From Skermania sp. ID1734 (GTDB lineage: Bacteria; Actinomycetota; Actinomycetes; Mycobacteriales; Mycobacteriaceae): a stretch of 64,000 bases of DNA. Under the pieces are notes generated by a model, which saw nothing but the letters and a program-made list of their open reading frames with translations, ran no database searches and had not been told where the DNA came from. Shown here in pieces: positions 7,132 to 15,430 of this stretch; positions within the stretch are counted from its first letter, which is position 1, and every line of letters begins with the position of its first letter. The stretch spans positions 156,089 through 220,088 of the forward strand of contig NZ_VLIY01000008.1 in assembly GCF_007489285.1 (NCBI RefSeq). The letters are read 5' to 3'. Made by a program: the position numbers and the translations under genes.

Positions 7132-8685
7132 GTGGCGGTGAAAGGGGTGCTCACGGTGTCAGAGGTCGCAGTGGAGTCGGCCGCAGCGGAGTCGGAGGTT
7201 CGGCGTACTCAGCGCGTACACCGGACCCGGGTGCTGATCGTCGGAACCGGGTTCTCCGGGCTGGGCATGGCCATCGCGCTGAAGAAGGCCGGCCAGCACA
7301 ACTTCCTCATCGTCGAAAAGGCTGACGACATCGGTGGCACCTGGCGCGAAAACACCTATCCCGGGTGCGCCTGCGACGTGCCTTCGCACATGTACAGCTA
7401 TTCCTTCGAGCAGAATGCCAACTGGTCGAAGATGTGGTCGGAGCAACCGGAGATCCTCGACTATCTGCGCCGCGTCGTCGACAAGTACGACCTGCGATCC
7501 CACATCCATTTCGGCGTCGAAGCCGACGGCGGCGAATGGGACGAACGCACCGCCAAATGGCACGTGGCGACCACCGGCGGCGCCGAGTACGTGGCGCAGT
7601 TCGTGGTGTCCGGGATCGGGGCACTGCATATTCCGAACATTCCGCGATTCGCCGGCGTGGAGCGATTCCGTGGTGCCAGTTGGCATTCGGCGCAGTGGAA
7701 CCACGATTTCGACCTGACGGGCAAGCGGGTCGCCGTCATCGGCACCGGCGCCAGCGCCATCCAGTTGATCCCCGAGATCGTCGACCGGGTCGCCCACCTC
7801 GATGTGTACCAACGGACCCCCGCTTGGGTACTGCCGCGCACCAACTTTCCCATCCCGCATCAGCTTCGAGCGTTGTTCCGGCGAGTGCCATTGACCCGAA
7901 TGGCTTTTCGCGATGGCATCTATTGGGTCTATGAGGCGCTGGGGCTGGGCTTGAACGGTCACGCCAACCTCATGCGCCCGCTCGAGCGAATCGCCGAGCA
8001 CAACATCGCCCGCGGCATCGACGACCCGGAATTGCGCCGCAAACTGACGCCGCGATATCGCATCGGCTGCAAGCGGATACTCGGTTCCAACGACTATTAC
8101 CCGGCACTGAACCGACCGAACGTCTCGGTGATCACCGATCCCATAGCGCAATTCACCGAGAATGGGATCGTTACCGCCGATGGCACCGACCGACCCGCCG
8201 ACGCAGTCATCTACGCCACCGGCTTTCACGTAACCGACGGCTTCCAGAGCATGAACATCGCAGGCATCGGCGGGCGAAAGCTCGTGCAGGAGTGGAACGA
8301 ACACGGCATCCAGAGCTACTACGGGATCTGCGCGCGGGGCTTTCCCAATGCGTTTTTCCTGCTCGGTCCCAACACCGGCCTCGGGCACAACTCGGTGGTG
8401 TTCATGATCGAGCAGCAGATTAAATACGTCATGAAGGCAATGGAATTGGTGGATTCCACCGGAGCCGCCGGGTTGGATGTCCGCACGTCGGCGCAGGACC
8501 GGTTCAACTCCGAAATCCAGCACAAGCTCGCCGGTGGCGTCTGGAGCACCGGCGGGTGCACCAGTTGGTATCTGGACTCCAAGGGCGTGAACCGGACCAT
8601 CTGGCCAGGCTTCACGTGGCAATACTGGCGCCGCACCCGCAAACTCAATCCGGACGACTTCGAGCTGTTGGCGCGCACGCCGTAA
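7132..8685 (+). CDS. Flavin-containing monooxygenase, Baeyer-Villiger type, 517 aa
   Basis: Two Rossmann sites are visible: GTGFSGLG (about 38-45) for FAD and GTGASAI (about 204) for NADPH. Between them FRGASWHSAQW (about 179-189) matches the Baeyer-Villiger fingerprint F-x-G-x-x-x-H-x-x-x-W. GGTWRENTYPGCACDVPSH is also typical of BVMOs. Enzymes of this type insert oxygen next to ketones or oxidise S/N atoms using NADPH and O2; EthA is a mycobacterial relative. Several in-frame GTG codons (7132, 7147, 7156) leave the start open. No regulator is adjacent; substrate unknown. Confidence 0.87.
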   Translation: MAVKGVLTVSEVAVESAAAESEVRRTQRVHRTRVLIVGTGFSGLGMAIALKKAGQHNFLIVEKADDIGGTWRENTYPGCACDVPSHMYSYSFEQNANWSKMWSEQPEILDYLRRVVDKYDLRSHIHFGVEADGGEWDERTAKWHVATTGGAEYVAQFVVSGIGALHIPNIPRFAGVERFRGASWHSAQWNHDFDLTGKRVAVIGTGASAIQLIPEIVDRVAHLDVYQRTPAWVLPRTNFPIPHQLRALFRRVPLTRMAFRDGIYWVYEALGLGLNGHANLMRPLERIAEHNIARGIDDPELRRKLTPRYRIGCKRILGSNDYYPALNRPNVSVITDPIAQFTENGIVTADGTDRPADAVIYATGFHVTDGFQSMNIAGIGGRKLVQEWNEHGIQSYYGICARGFPNAFFLLGPNTGLGHNSVVFMIEQQIKYVMKAMELVDSTGAAGLDVRTSAQDRFNSEIQHKLAGGVWSTGGCTSWYLDSKGVNRTIWPGFTWQYWRRTRKLNPDDFELLARTP

Positions 8686-8696
8686 CGGCAGCTGGG

Positions 8697-9944
8697 TTAC
8701 TGCTTGCGTTCGACGGTGATGGTGAACCGCGCCTTGCGCAACCGCTCGGCCAGCGTCTCGCCGAACACGGTGCCCGGAGTCAGTACGCCGGCGAGTTCAC
8801 TGATCTTGTCGCCGTCCAACGCCAACGCCAGCCCGCACTCGCCCAGCATCACTGCGGTCGCTTTGTAGCCGGGGTCGCCTTGGGCGGCAAACGTGGTCAG
8901 GTACTTGGCACCCGATGACGTCTTGGTGAAAGTCTGCATCCTGAACCAGCCGTTGTCGCGGGCGTCCTCGCTGGGTCCCGTGCCGGGCTTGGGCAGCACA
9001 CGGTCGAGCAGTTGCTTGCCCGGTCCGCGGGCGACCAGCGCGCCGAGAGTGAAGGCGGTGATGATTCCGCCCGTCACGCCGGCGGCAATCACCGGTGAGA
9101 GCAGCGAATTGCCCACGCTCATCACCTCGCGGTAGCGAAAGTTCTTGCCGTACGCCCAGCCCAGCAGCGCGTTGCTGCGCCGCACCACCCGAGTGTTGTA
9201 GGACGCCATCACAAAGCTGGTGACCCAGCCACGCAGGCTCGGGTCGATGGAGTCGGCGCGCTGCAGCGCGAAATCCGACTGCCGGCCCAAGTCGGGCTCT
9301 TGACTGCGGTCGGGGCTGAGCGAGTAGGGGCTGCCCGCCACCTTGCGCAGCGATGGATCTTCGGCCAGCGCCTCCATCTGCGCCCGCGCAGAGTCGATGG
9401 TTCCGCCGCTCACTCCGCCACGCAACGAGGCGACGAGCGTCGTCTCCTCCAACTCGCCCGTATTGTCCTGCAGCGACTTCAGATACGTCAGGTATACGCT
9501 GAGATCCGAAGGCACCGAGTCGAACCCGCACGAGTTGACGATCTTCGCGCCGGTTTGAACAGCCACCGAATGGAACTGGTCGATGCAGTCGCGCACGAAC
9601 AGTGTCTCGCCGGTCAGATCTGCATAGTGGGTGCCGTTCTCTGCGCAGGCGCGGACCATCGCCAGTCCGTACCGGGCGTATGGTCCGACGGTGGTTACCA
9701 CGACCCGGGTGCGCTTGGCCATCGCATCAAGCGCCGCTTGATCATTCGAGTCGGCGACAATGACGTCCCAGTTCGCCGCCGGGCCGGGCAAGTCTTCGCG
9801 GACAGCTTTGAGCTTGTCCAAAGACCTTCCGGCCAAGGCGATTCGGGCCGTCGGCGCGTTCTTCGCGAGGTACTGGGCGGTGAGCTTGCCGACGAATCCG
9901 GTGGCTCCGTAGAGCACCAGGTCGAACTCGCGCTTGTCAGCCAT
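8697..9944 (-). CDS. Saccharopine dehydrogenase-like / trans-acting enoyl reductase family protein, 415 aa
   Basis: N-terminal NAD(P) site YGATGFVGKLTAQYL (about 12-26), followed by IALAGRSLDKL, VVVTTVGPYARYG and HYADLTGE. This is the pattern of the mycobacterial family that includes Rv2449c and the trans-acting enoyl reductase Rv2953 of phthiocerol/phenolglycolipid synthesis. A hydrophobic stretch near residues 280-300 may anchor it to membrane. No polyketide synthase lies in the window, so a role in lipid modification is only family inference. It faces the monooxygenase gene tail to tail with an 11-base gap. Confidence 0.82.
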   Translation of the reverse strand: MADKREFDLVLYGATGFVGKLTAQYLAKNAPTARIALAGRSLDKLKAVREDLPGPAANWDVIVADSNDQAALDAMAKRTRVVVTTVGPYARYGLAMVRACAENGTHYADLTGETLFVRDCIDQFHSVAVQTGAKIVNSCGFDSVPSDLSVYLTYLKSLQDNTGELEETTLVASLRGGVSGGTIDSARAQMEALAEDPSLRKVAGSPYSLSPDRSQEPDLGRQSDFALQRADSIDPSLRGWVTSFVMASYNTRVVRRSNALLGWAYGKNFRYREVMSVGNSLLSPVIAAGVTGGIITAFTLGALVARGPGKQLLDRVLPKPGTGPSEDARDNGWFRMQTFTKTSSGAKYLTTFAAQGDPGYKATAVMLGECGLALALDGDKISELAGVLTPGTVFGETLAERLRKARFTITVERKQ

Positions 9945-9979
9945 GTTGCCTCCAGTCGGTTGTCGTCGCGCGCCGGGAT

Positions 9980-11389
9980 TCAGCGTTTGCGGACGATGTG
10001 ATGGTCACGTTGCCACTGCTCGTTCAGTCTGCCCAATTCGGTCGCCGGTGGCTCGTCGAAGATCCACTCGCGAGCGATGCGGTGCCAGTTGCCGGTTGCT
10101 TCGATCTGCCCGAGCACACCGAACGTCAAGAACTCGGCCCGGCGGGAAAACAGATGTTCCGGCGGCAGGTTTTGGTGTTTCATGCCGCGGAACTCCGACG
10201 CCCGCGGATCGATGGCCAACAGGAAGGCGCCGGTTGCCAATTCGGGCGTGATGCGTAACTCCTCGTCCACCAGGCTCCATTGCGATGCCGCGTAGACGTA
10301 GTCGAGGCACTCCTCGGTGGTGACCGCGACATCCGGATTGATCACGCCGCGGCCGAGCATCAGCTGATAGAGGTCCTCGCCGCGCTCCTCGGCGGCGGCG
10401 CGCAGACAGTCGATTTCGAAGCGCACATGGTCGGCGTGCATCCGGTTGAACAGCCCGAAGTCGATGAAGCAGACCCGACCGTCCGCGCCTAACAAGATGT
10501 TTCCTGGATGCGGGTCGCCACAGAACTCGTGGTAGTCGAACAGCGACGCGACGTAGAAGCGGAAGATGATCTCGCCGATGCGATTACGTTCGGCGTCGGG
10601 CAGCGTGCGAATGGTGTCGAATCCGGCGCCCTCGAAGTATTCGGTGACCAGGACGCGGCGACTGCACAGTTCGGGAATGCTGTCCGGGATCACGATGAAC
10701 GGGTGGTCGCGGAACAGTTCGGCGACCTGGCGCTGGTTCTCCGCCTCGGCGTGATAGTCGAGTTCGCTTTCCAAGTTGCTGCGCAGTTCGTCGAGCAGGG
10801 CCGGAGTGATGGCTGGCAGGAACGATTGCAGCAGCTTCTGAAACATCGCGATGTTGCGCAGGTCCGCGCGCACCGCCGCGTCGATGCCCGGATACTGCAC
10901 CTTGACCGCGACCTGGCGGCCGTCGGTGAGCCGGGCTCGGTACACCTGACCGATCGACGCCGAGCCGATCGCTTTCTCGTCGAACTCGGCGAAAAGCTTG
11001 TCCAGCGGCGCGCCGAGATCCTCCTCGATCACCGCGCGCATGCCGGCAAAGGACACCGACGGGGCGCTGTCGCGCAGTTGGGCCAACCGGTAGCGGAACA
11101 CGTCGCGGTGCTCGGGCGGCACCAACTCCAGATCCAGCACCGACAGCATTTGGCCCAGCTTCATCGCCACGCCCTTCATGCCGCCGAGCACCCGCACCAG
11201 CGACTCGGCGTTGCGCACCGCTGACTCCTGCGACAGCTTCTCGCGCGCCTCCTCCGAACGCAGCCGCATAGCCATCCGGGCGCGCTGGCTGCGCAGCATC
11301 TGTCCGGCGACCGCGACGCCCAGTTTTGAACCGCGGCTCAGCCGTGACGTCGGGACGCCTTTGCTCGCGCTGCCGGTGCTTTCGGTCAT
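9980..11389 (-). CDS. ABC1 / UbiB-like atypical kinase, 469 aa
   Basis: The KxGQ signature appears as AMKLGQMLSVLD (about 75-87) and the Ala-rich nucleotide loop as ASIGQVYRARL (about 142-152). VAVKVQYPG carries the ATP-site Lys, and FIDFGL is the metal-binding DFG-like motif. ABC1 proteins act on quinone or isoprenoid lipid metabolism and have ATPase rather than protein-kinase activity. Length is usual for the family. The TetR gene lies 17 bases upstream on the same strand, so the pair may be an operon transcribed from about 12.15 kb. Confidence 0.87.
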   Translation of the reverse strand: MTESTGSASKGVPTSRLSRGSKLGVAVAGQMLRSQRARMAMRLRSEEAREKLSQESAVRNAESLVRVLGGMKGVAMKLGQMLSVLDLELVPPEHRDVFRYRLAQLRDSAPSVSFAGMRAVIEEDLGAPLDKLFAEFDEKAIGSASIGQVYRARLTDGRQVAVKVQYPGIDAAVRADLRNIAMFQKLLQSFLPAITPALLDELRSNLESELDYHAEAENQRQVAELFRDHPFIVIPDSIPELCSRRVLVTEYFEGAGFDTIRTLPDAERNRIGEIIFRFYVASLFDYHEFCGDPHPGNILLGADGRVCFIDFGLFNRMHADHVRFEIDCLRAAAEERGEDLYQLMLGRGVINPDVAVTTEECLDYVYAASQWSLVDEELRITPELATGAFLLAIDPRASEFRGMKHQNLPPEHLFSRRAEFLTFGVLGQIEATGNWHRIAREWIFDEPPATELGRLNEQWQRDHHIVRKR

Positions 11390-11406
11390 CGGTGAGTCAC
11401 CACTCG

Positions 11407-12138
11407 CTAATCACCTGCGACCGCCGGATACGAATCATCTGCGACCACCGGAAACGCGTGCGGTTGCTCGTTGAAGCGCTCGGCGGATCCGCCCACCCGG
11501 CCGATGCCTTCGATCGCGCTCCACACCATCATCGTCAGGTAATTGATCAGGTCTTCCGAGGACATCGACCGGTTGGATATCCACCAGTGGGTGGCCAGTT
11601 GGACCGCCCCGACGATCGAGTACGCCCATGGCTCCGCACCTTCGGAGGCCAAACCGAACTCGGAAGCCCGCGACCGCAGCACCACGGCCACCAACTCGGC
11701 GAACATCCGCTCCGAATCAGCGACGACCGCATTGTTGCTGCCGGCGTGGTTCATGACGTAGATGTAGACGTTCGGGTCGGTGCCGACGACCTCGACGTAG
11801 GCCGCGATGGTCGACCGGGTCAGCTCGTACTCGGTGCGCTGCTCGGCGATCGCGTTGTAGATCCGGGGGGCGATCACCGTATCGACATAGCGCGACATGA
11901 TGGCCATGGTCAGATCGCCCTTGTCGGTGAAGTACCGGTAGAGCACTGTCTTGGAGACGCCGATCTCGCTGGCGATCTCGTCCATGCCGGCGTTACTGCC
12001 ACGAGCGCGAATCGCCGCGATCGCGCCGTCGACGAGTTCCTCGCGCCGGGCGATCTTGTGTTCGCGCCAGCGCTTCTTGCGACCGTCTTGCTTGTCCTGG
12101 CTGCTCGCCCGACCGCTCATCACGCCGCGTTCACTCAT
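11407..12138 (-). CDS. TetR family transcriptional regulator (Rv0472c-like), 243 aa
   Basis: The N-terminal helix-turn-helix is clear (GMDEIASEIGVSKTVLYRYF, about 51-70), preceded by a basic arm (KKRWREHKIARREEL). The C-terminal part should bind a ligand and dimerise. The position opposite the DUF445 gene matches Rv0472c/Rv0473 of M. tuberculosis. ATG 12138 is used. The 105-base divergent region should hold its operator, but I found no convincing palindrome there. The ABC1 kinase gene follows on the same strand. Confidence 0.85.
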   Translation of the reverse strand: MSERGVMSGRASSQDKQDGRKKRWREHKIARREELVDGAIAAIRARGSNAGMDEIASEIGVSKTVLYRYFTDKGDLTMAIMSRYVDTVIAPRIYNAIAEQRTEYELTRSTIAAYVEVVGTDPNVYIYVMNHAGSNNAVVADSERMFAELVAVVLRSRASEFGLASEGAEPWAYSIVGAVQLATHWWISNRSMSSEDLINYLTMMVWSAIEGIGRVGGSAERFNEQPHAFPVVADDSYPAVAGD

Positions 12139-12243
12139 GGCTGCATCGCTTATGTGCTCGTTTCAGCTCGTCCCGATTCGTCCAAAGCTTATGCCGAAGT
12201 CTTCGCGGTCGGGGCGAACGTGACGTTGGGCAGAATGTCTTGA

Positions 12244-13557
12244 GTGGACTCGATAGCGGTCGAACCGCGCCCCGCGCCGCCGCAGCCGATTGCCCTCTCG
12301 GCAGCAGACGACGCCAACAAGCGCCGCGACCTTTTCCGAATGAAGTCACTTGCTACTGGCTTTCTGGTGGTGGCGACGCTCGTCTACCTCTTCTGTCGCT
12401 GGGAGGAAAGCCGCGGCGCAGGCGGGGACTGGGTTGGCTATGTGCGCGCCGCGTCCGAAGCCGGCATGGTCGGCGCGCTGGCCGATTGGTTCGCGGTGAC
12501 CGCACTGTTCCGGCACCCGTTGAATCTGCCGATCCCGCACACCGCGATCATCAAGCGGAAGAAGGACCAGCTCGGAGAGAGCCTGGGCAATTTCGTGGGC
12601 ACCAACTTCCTGGCCCCGGACGTCGTTTCCGAGAAGGTGTCCTCCGCACAGGTCCCGCTGCGCCTGGGCACCTGGATGGCCCAGCCGCGCAACGCGGAGC
12701 GGGTGGCGGCGGAGTCGACCACGATCCTGCGCGCCATCGTCGGGGTGCTGCGGGACGAAGACGTGCAGCAGGTCATCGACCACACGATCGTCAAACGCCT
12801 CGCGGAGCCCCTGTGGGGGCCGCCGATCGGGCGGGTGCTGGCCGAGCTCATCGCCGAAAACCGGCAGCTACCGCTGCTCGACATGCTCGCCGAGCGCGCG
12901 CATCAATGGGCGCTGGGCAGTCAGGAGACCATCGACCGCATCGTCATGCATGACGCCCCGCAATGGGCGCCGAAGTTCGCCAACATCTTGGTCTCGGAAA
13001 AGATCTACCGCGAGATCGTCGAGTTCACCTGGAAAGTTCGGTCCAACCCCGAACACGAGGTCCGGCTCGCGGCCAACAAGTTCCTCGTCGATTTCGCCAC
13101 CGACCTGCAGCACGACCCCGCGACCATCGCCAAGGCCGAACGCATCAAGGCGGAGGTGATGGGACGCGAGGAGATCACTGGGCTCGCCGAAACCACATGG
13201 AGGGTGGCCAAGCGGTTGATCTTGGAATCGGTCGACGATCCGGACAGCACACTTCGCACAAAGATTGCCGACAATGTGCGCGAGCTCGGCGAACGGCTTC
13301 GGGACGACACCGAGTTGCGAACAAAAGTCGACAACTGGCTACTGCGTGGCACACGTTACGTTGCGGCCAACTATGCGAGCGAGATCACAACGCTCATCAC
13401 GGACACGGTGGCTCGGTGGGACGCCGAGGAAGCGAGCAAGAAGATCGAGCTGCAAGTGGGCCGTGACCTGCAATTTATCCGGATCAACGGCACTGTCGTC
13501 GGATCGCTGGCAGGGCTGGTGATCTATACCATTTCGCACCTCATGTTCGGTGGGTAA
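12244..13557 (+). CDS. DUF445 family membrane protein (Rv0473-like), 437 aa
   Basis: A hydrophilic start is followed by a transmembrane helix near residues 40-55. The DUF445 core is visible (GMVGALADWFAVTALFRHPLNLPIPHTAII cut here at about 78-107), then a long helical soluble region and a C-terminal transmembrane helix (VGSLAGLVIYTISHLMF). GTG 12244 is the start; CAGAAT at 12231-12236 is a plausible -10 seven bases before it. The family (YjiN/YheB-like) has no established function. It is divergent from the TetR gene and precedes the XRE-hbhA pair. Confidence 0.85.
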   Translation: MDSIAVEPRPAPPQPIALSAADDANKRRDLFRMKSLATGFLVVATLVYLFCRWEESRGAGGDWVGYVRAASEAGMVGALADWFAVTALFRHPLNLPIPHTAIIKRKKDQLGESLGNFVGTNFLAPDVVSEKVSSAQVPLRLGTWMAQPRNAERVAAESTTILRAIVGVLRDEDVQQVIDHTIVKRLAEPLWGPPIGRVLAELIAENRQLPLLDMLAERAHQWALGSQETIDRIVMHDAPQWAPKFANILVSEKIYREIVEFTWKVRSNPEHEVRLAANKFLVDFATDLQHDPATIAKAERIKAEVMGREEITGLAETTWRVAKRLILESVDDPDSTLRTKIADNVRELGERLRDDTELRTKVDNWLLRGTRYVAANYASEITTLITDTVARWDAEEASKKIELQVGRDLQFIRINGTVVGSLAGLVIYTISHLMFGG

Positions 13558-13625
13558 TCGGGATGAAAAAGTGGCGAAAGGTCACCTGACATGAGAGTGT
13601 GTGACCCGCATTGCAGGGGCGGTGC

Positions 13626-13641
13626 TTGCAATAGCTAGCAA
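13626..13641 (+). promoter_or_regulatory. Candidate operator upstream of the XRE regulator gene
   Basis: TTGC-N8-GCAA (13626-13641) lies about 50 bases before the XRE gene and encloses the palindrome GCTAGC. TTGC/GCAA half-sites are used by some actinobacterial XRE regulators such as RamB, so autoregulation is possible. Short arms make this weak. Confidence 0.3.
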
Positions 13642-13690
13642 CCCCTCGGTAAATTGGGCCGCGGAAACACCCGCTAGGAGTGAGATATAG

Positions 13691-14209
13691 ATGCAAGACC
13701 AGCCGCAGGGCTCGTCGGGGGCTGTCCAGGCGGCAAATGACTTTGCCAACCAGGGTGGACTCGGCGCGCGGAAGGTGAAAGACGCTGCGCAGGACATTGG
13801 AAGCTTCATCCGCGCACAGCGTGAAGCAGCCCAGGTCTCGCTTCGGCAGCTCGCGCAAATGGCGGGTGTGAGTAATCCGTACCTCAGCCAGATCGAGCGC
13901 GGATTGCGCAACCCTTCCGCCGAGGTACTCAGCCAGATCGCCAAAGGGCTGCGGGTCTCGTCGGAAGCGCTGTATGTACGAGCGGGCTATCTCGAACAAC
14001 GTCCGTACAGCCCGGTCCGGGATGCACTACTGGCCGACGTCGCGATAACAGAGCGGCAGAAGCAGGTGCTCCTCGAGATCTACGAGTCGTTCTGTCGGGA
14101 GAACGACTTCTCTCCCGAGGAGTCGCCGGCCGAACAACTCGCGACCTCCGTAGAGGCGGAACCTGCCTCGACACCAACGCCCCTAGAACAGGAGAGCCAA
14201 GATGAGTGA
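13691..14209 (+). CDS. XRE family DNA-binding protein (Rv0474-like), 172 aa
   Basis: After a disordered N-terminus of about 38 residues there is a classical helix-turn-helix: IGSFIRAQREAAQVSLRQLA, then AGVSNPYLSQIERG (about 58-71) and NPSAEVLSQIAKGL. The C-terminus is acidic and Pro/Thr rich. RBS TAGGAGTGAG precedes ATG 13691. Its end overlaps hbhA by 8 bases, so it is cotranscribed with and may control hbhA, as in M. tuberculosis Rv0474-Rv0475. Confidence 0.88.
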   Translation: MQDQPQGSSGAVQAANDFANQGGLGARKVKDAAQDIGSFIRAQREAAQVSLRQLAQMAGVSNPYLSQIERGLRNPSAEVLSQIAKGLRVSSEALYVRAGYLEQRPYSPVRDALLADVAITERQKQVLLEIYESFCRENDFSPEESPAEQLATSVEAEPASTPTPLEQESQDE

Positions 14210-14903
14210 GTCCAAGGACAAGGCACTGGAAAACGTGAAGAAGCCGTTGTACGCGACCGTCGGCGCCGGAGATGCCGCTGTTGCCGCCGTGGCCGACGTG
14301 GTCGCCAAGGTGCGCGAGCGCGCCGAGAGCACCAGCACCGACGTCTCGGAGCGGGTCGAGGGTGCGCGCGAGCGCATCGCCGCGCTGCCGGCCGACGTGC
14401 AGGAGCAGATCGAGGCGCTGCGTGAGCGGCTGGCCGCGCTGCCCTCGGAGCTGCCGGAGGAGCTTGCCGAGCTGCGCGAGAAGTTCACGGTCGAGGAGCT
14501 GCGTCGGGTTGCCGAGGAGTACCTCAAGGTTGCTCTCGATCTGTACACCGACCTTGCCGAGCGCGGCGAGGAGACCGTTGGCCGGCTGCGTCAGCGTCCC
14601 GAGGTCGAGGGCCGGATCGAGCGTGCCGAGGACCTCTACAACGAGGCGGTCACCCGCACCGAGGACGCCCTCGGCAAGGTTTCCGAGCGCACTCGCGCCG
14701 TCGGCGAGCAGGCCGCCAAGATTGCCGGTCGGGTGACCGGTCGGGGCGAGGACGCTGCCGACGACGCCGCGGACCAGGGTGACGAAGCCCCCGCCGCAGT
14801 GAAGAAGGCCGCCAAGGCTCCGGCCAAGAAGGCCCCCGCCAAGAAGGCGCCCGCTAAGAAGGCTCCGGCCAAGAAGGCTCCCGCCAAGAAGGCCGGGAAG
14901 TAA
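14202..14903 (+). CDS. hbhA: Heparin-binding haemagglutinin-like protein HbhA, 233 aa
   Basis: ATG 14202 overlaps the XRE gene. The product is a long coiled-coil protein rich in Glu, Arg and Ala up to about residue 165, followed by an acidic linker and a C-terminal tail of KKAPA-type repeats (residues about 198-233). In mycobacteria HbhA binds sulfated glycans through this Lys/Ala/Pro tail and is surface exposed despite lacking a signal peptide; it also affects cell aggregation and lipid bodies. The protein is longer than the M. tuberculosis form (199 aa). A hairpin terminator follows at 14929-14963. Confidence 0.9.
   Translation: MSESKDKALENVKKPLYATVGAGDAAVAAVADVVAKVRERAESTSTDVSERVEGARERIAALPADVQEQIEALRERLAALPSELPEELAELREKFTVEELRRVAEEYLKVALDLYTDLAERGEETVGRLRQRPEVEGRIERAEDLYNEAVTRTEDALGKVSERTRAVGEQAAKIAGRVTGRGEDAADDAADQGDEAPAAVKKAAKAPAKKAPAKKAPAKKAPAKKAPAKKAGK
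14814..14888 (+). repeat. Five 15-bp tandem repeats encoding KAPAK in hbhA
   Basis: Five consecutive units of aag-gcN-ccN-gcN-aag encode KAPAK x5. The third positions vary between units, so the repeat is kept at protein level. The number of units probably sets the cationic charge of the tail. Confidence 0.85.
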
Positions 14904-14928
14904 GCCACTGGCTTAGCTGACTGCTAGC

Positions 14929-14963
14929 GAACCGCCTCCACCGACTGTGCGTGGGGGCGGTTC
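14929..14963 (+). terminator. Hairpin terminator after hbhA
   Basis: GAACCGCC (14929-14936) pairs with GGCGGTTC (14956-14963), and CCAC (14938-14941) with GTGG (14951-14954), with a single internal mismatch. It is followed by the pyrimidine-rich tctctct. It separates hbhA from the DUF2516 gene. Confidence 0.7.
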
Positions 14964-14979
14964 TCTCTATCATGGAGGC

Positions 14980-15276
14980 GTGTTCTTTACGGTAAGTAGC
15001 CTCACTGGTTGGATACTGCTCATCTTGCAGCTCATCGCCATCGCTGCTGCCGTGTTCGCAATCTTTCATGCGGTGCGTCAACGCGCCGACGCCTTCACCG
15101 CCGTGGACAAGCTCAGCAAACCCATTTGGCTGGGCATTCTCATCGTGGCTCTGCTCGTGTTGGTTGCCATGGGCGCCATCGGATTCATCGGGATCATCGC
15201 TGTGGTGGCGGTCTGCGTCTATCTGGTCGACGTCCGGCCGCGGGTGGACGACGTGCAGCGTGGACCGCGTTGGTGA
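14980..15276 (+). CDS. DUF2516 family membrane protein (Rv0476-like), 98 aa
   Basis: GTG 14980 gives a small protein with two transmembrane helices (about 8-28 and 50-82) joined by a short polar loop HAVRQRADAFTAVDKLSKP, then a charged tail ending VDVRPRVDDVQRGPRW. This layout is that of DUF2516, found directly after hbhA in mycobacteria. An earlier ATG/GTG (14947) would start inside the hbhA terminator and is unlikely. Function unknown. Confidence 0.78.
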   Translation: MFFTVSSLTGWILLILQLIAIAAAVFAIFHAVRQRADAFTAVDKLSKPIWLGILIVALLVLVAMGAIGFIGIIAVVAVCVYLVDVRPRVDDVQRGPRW

Positions 15277-15335
15277 GCATGCACCTGCAATAACCCGGTC
15301 AATAGCGCCGAAGCGCGTCCGTTGCATCTTCAATC

Positions 15336-15366
15336 TTGACAATGTGCATTGGCACAATGTTAGCCT
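15336..15366 (+). promoter_or_regulatory. MerR-type promoter with 19-bp spacer and central dyad
   Basis: TTGACA (15336-15341) and TAGCCT (15361-15366) are separated by 19 bp, longer than the optimum of 17. The spacer region holds overlapping dyads: CAATG-TG-CATTG (15340-15351) and TGTGC-ATTG-GCACA (15343-15356). This is the architecture used by MerR regulators, which untwist overlong spacers. It lies about 65 bases before the merR-like start, so autoregulation is likely. Confidence 0.6.
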
Positions 15367-15430
15367 GGTGTTAAGTCCCACAGTGGGCTTCCGCGAGCAC
15401 CAACGACGATGCGAGGAGGCGATTGCCGAC

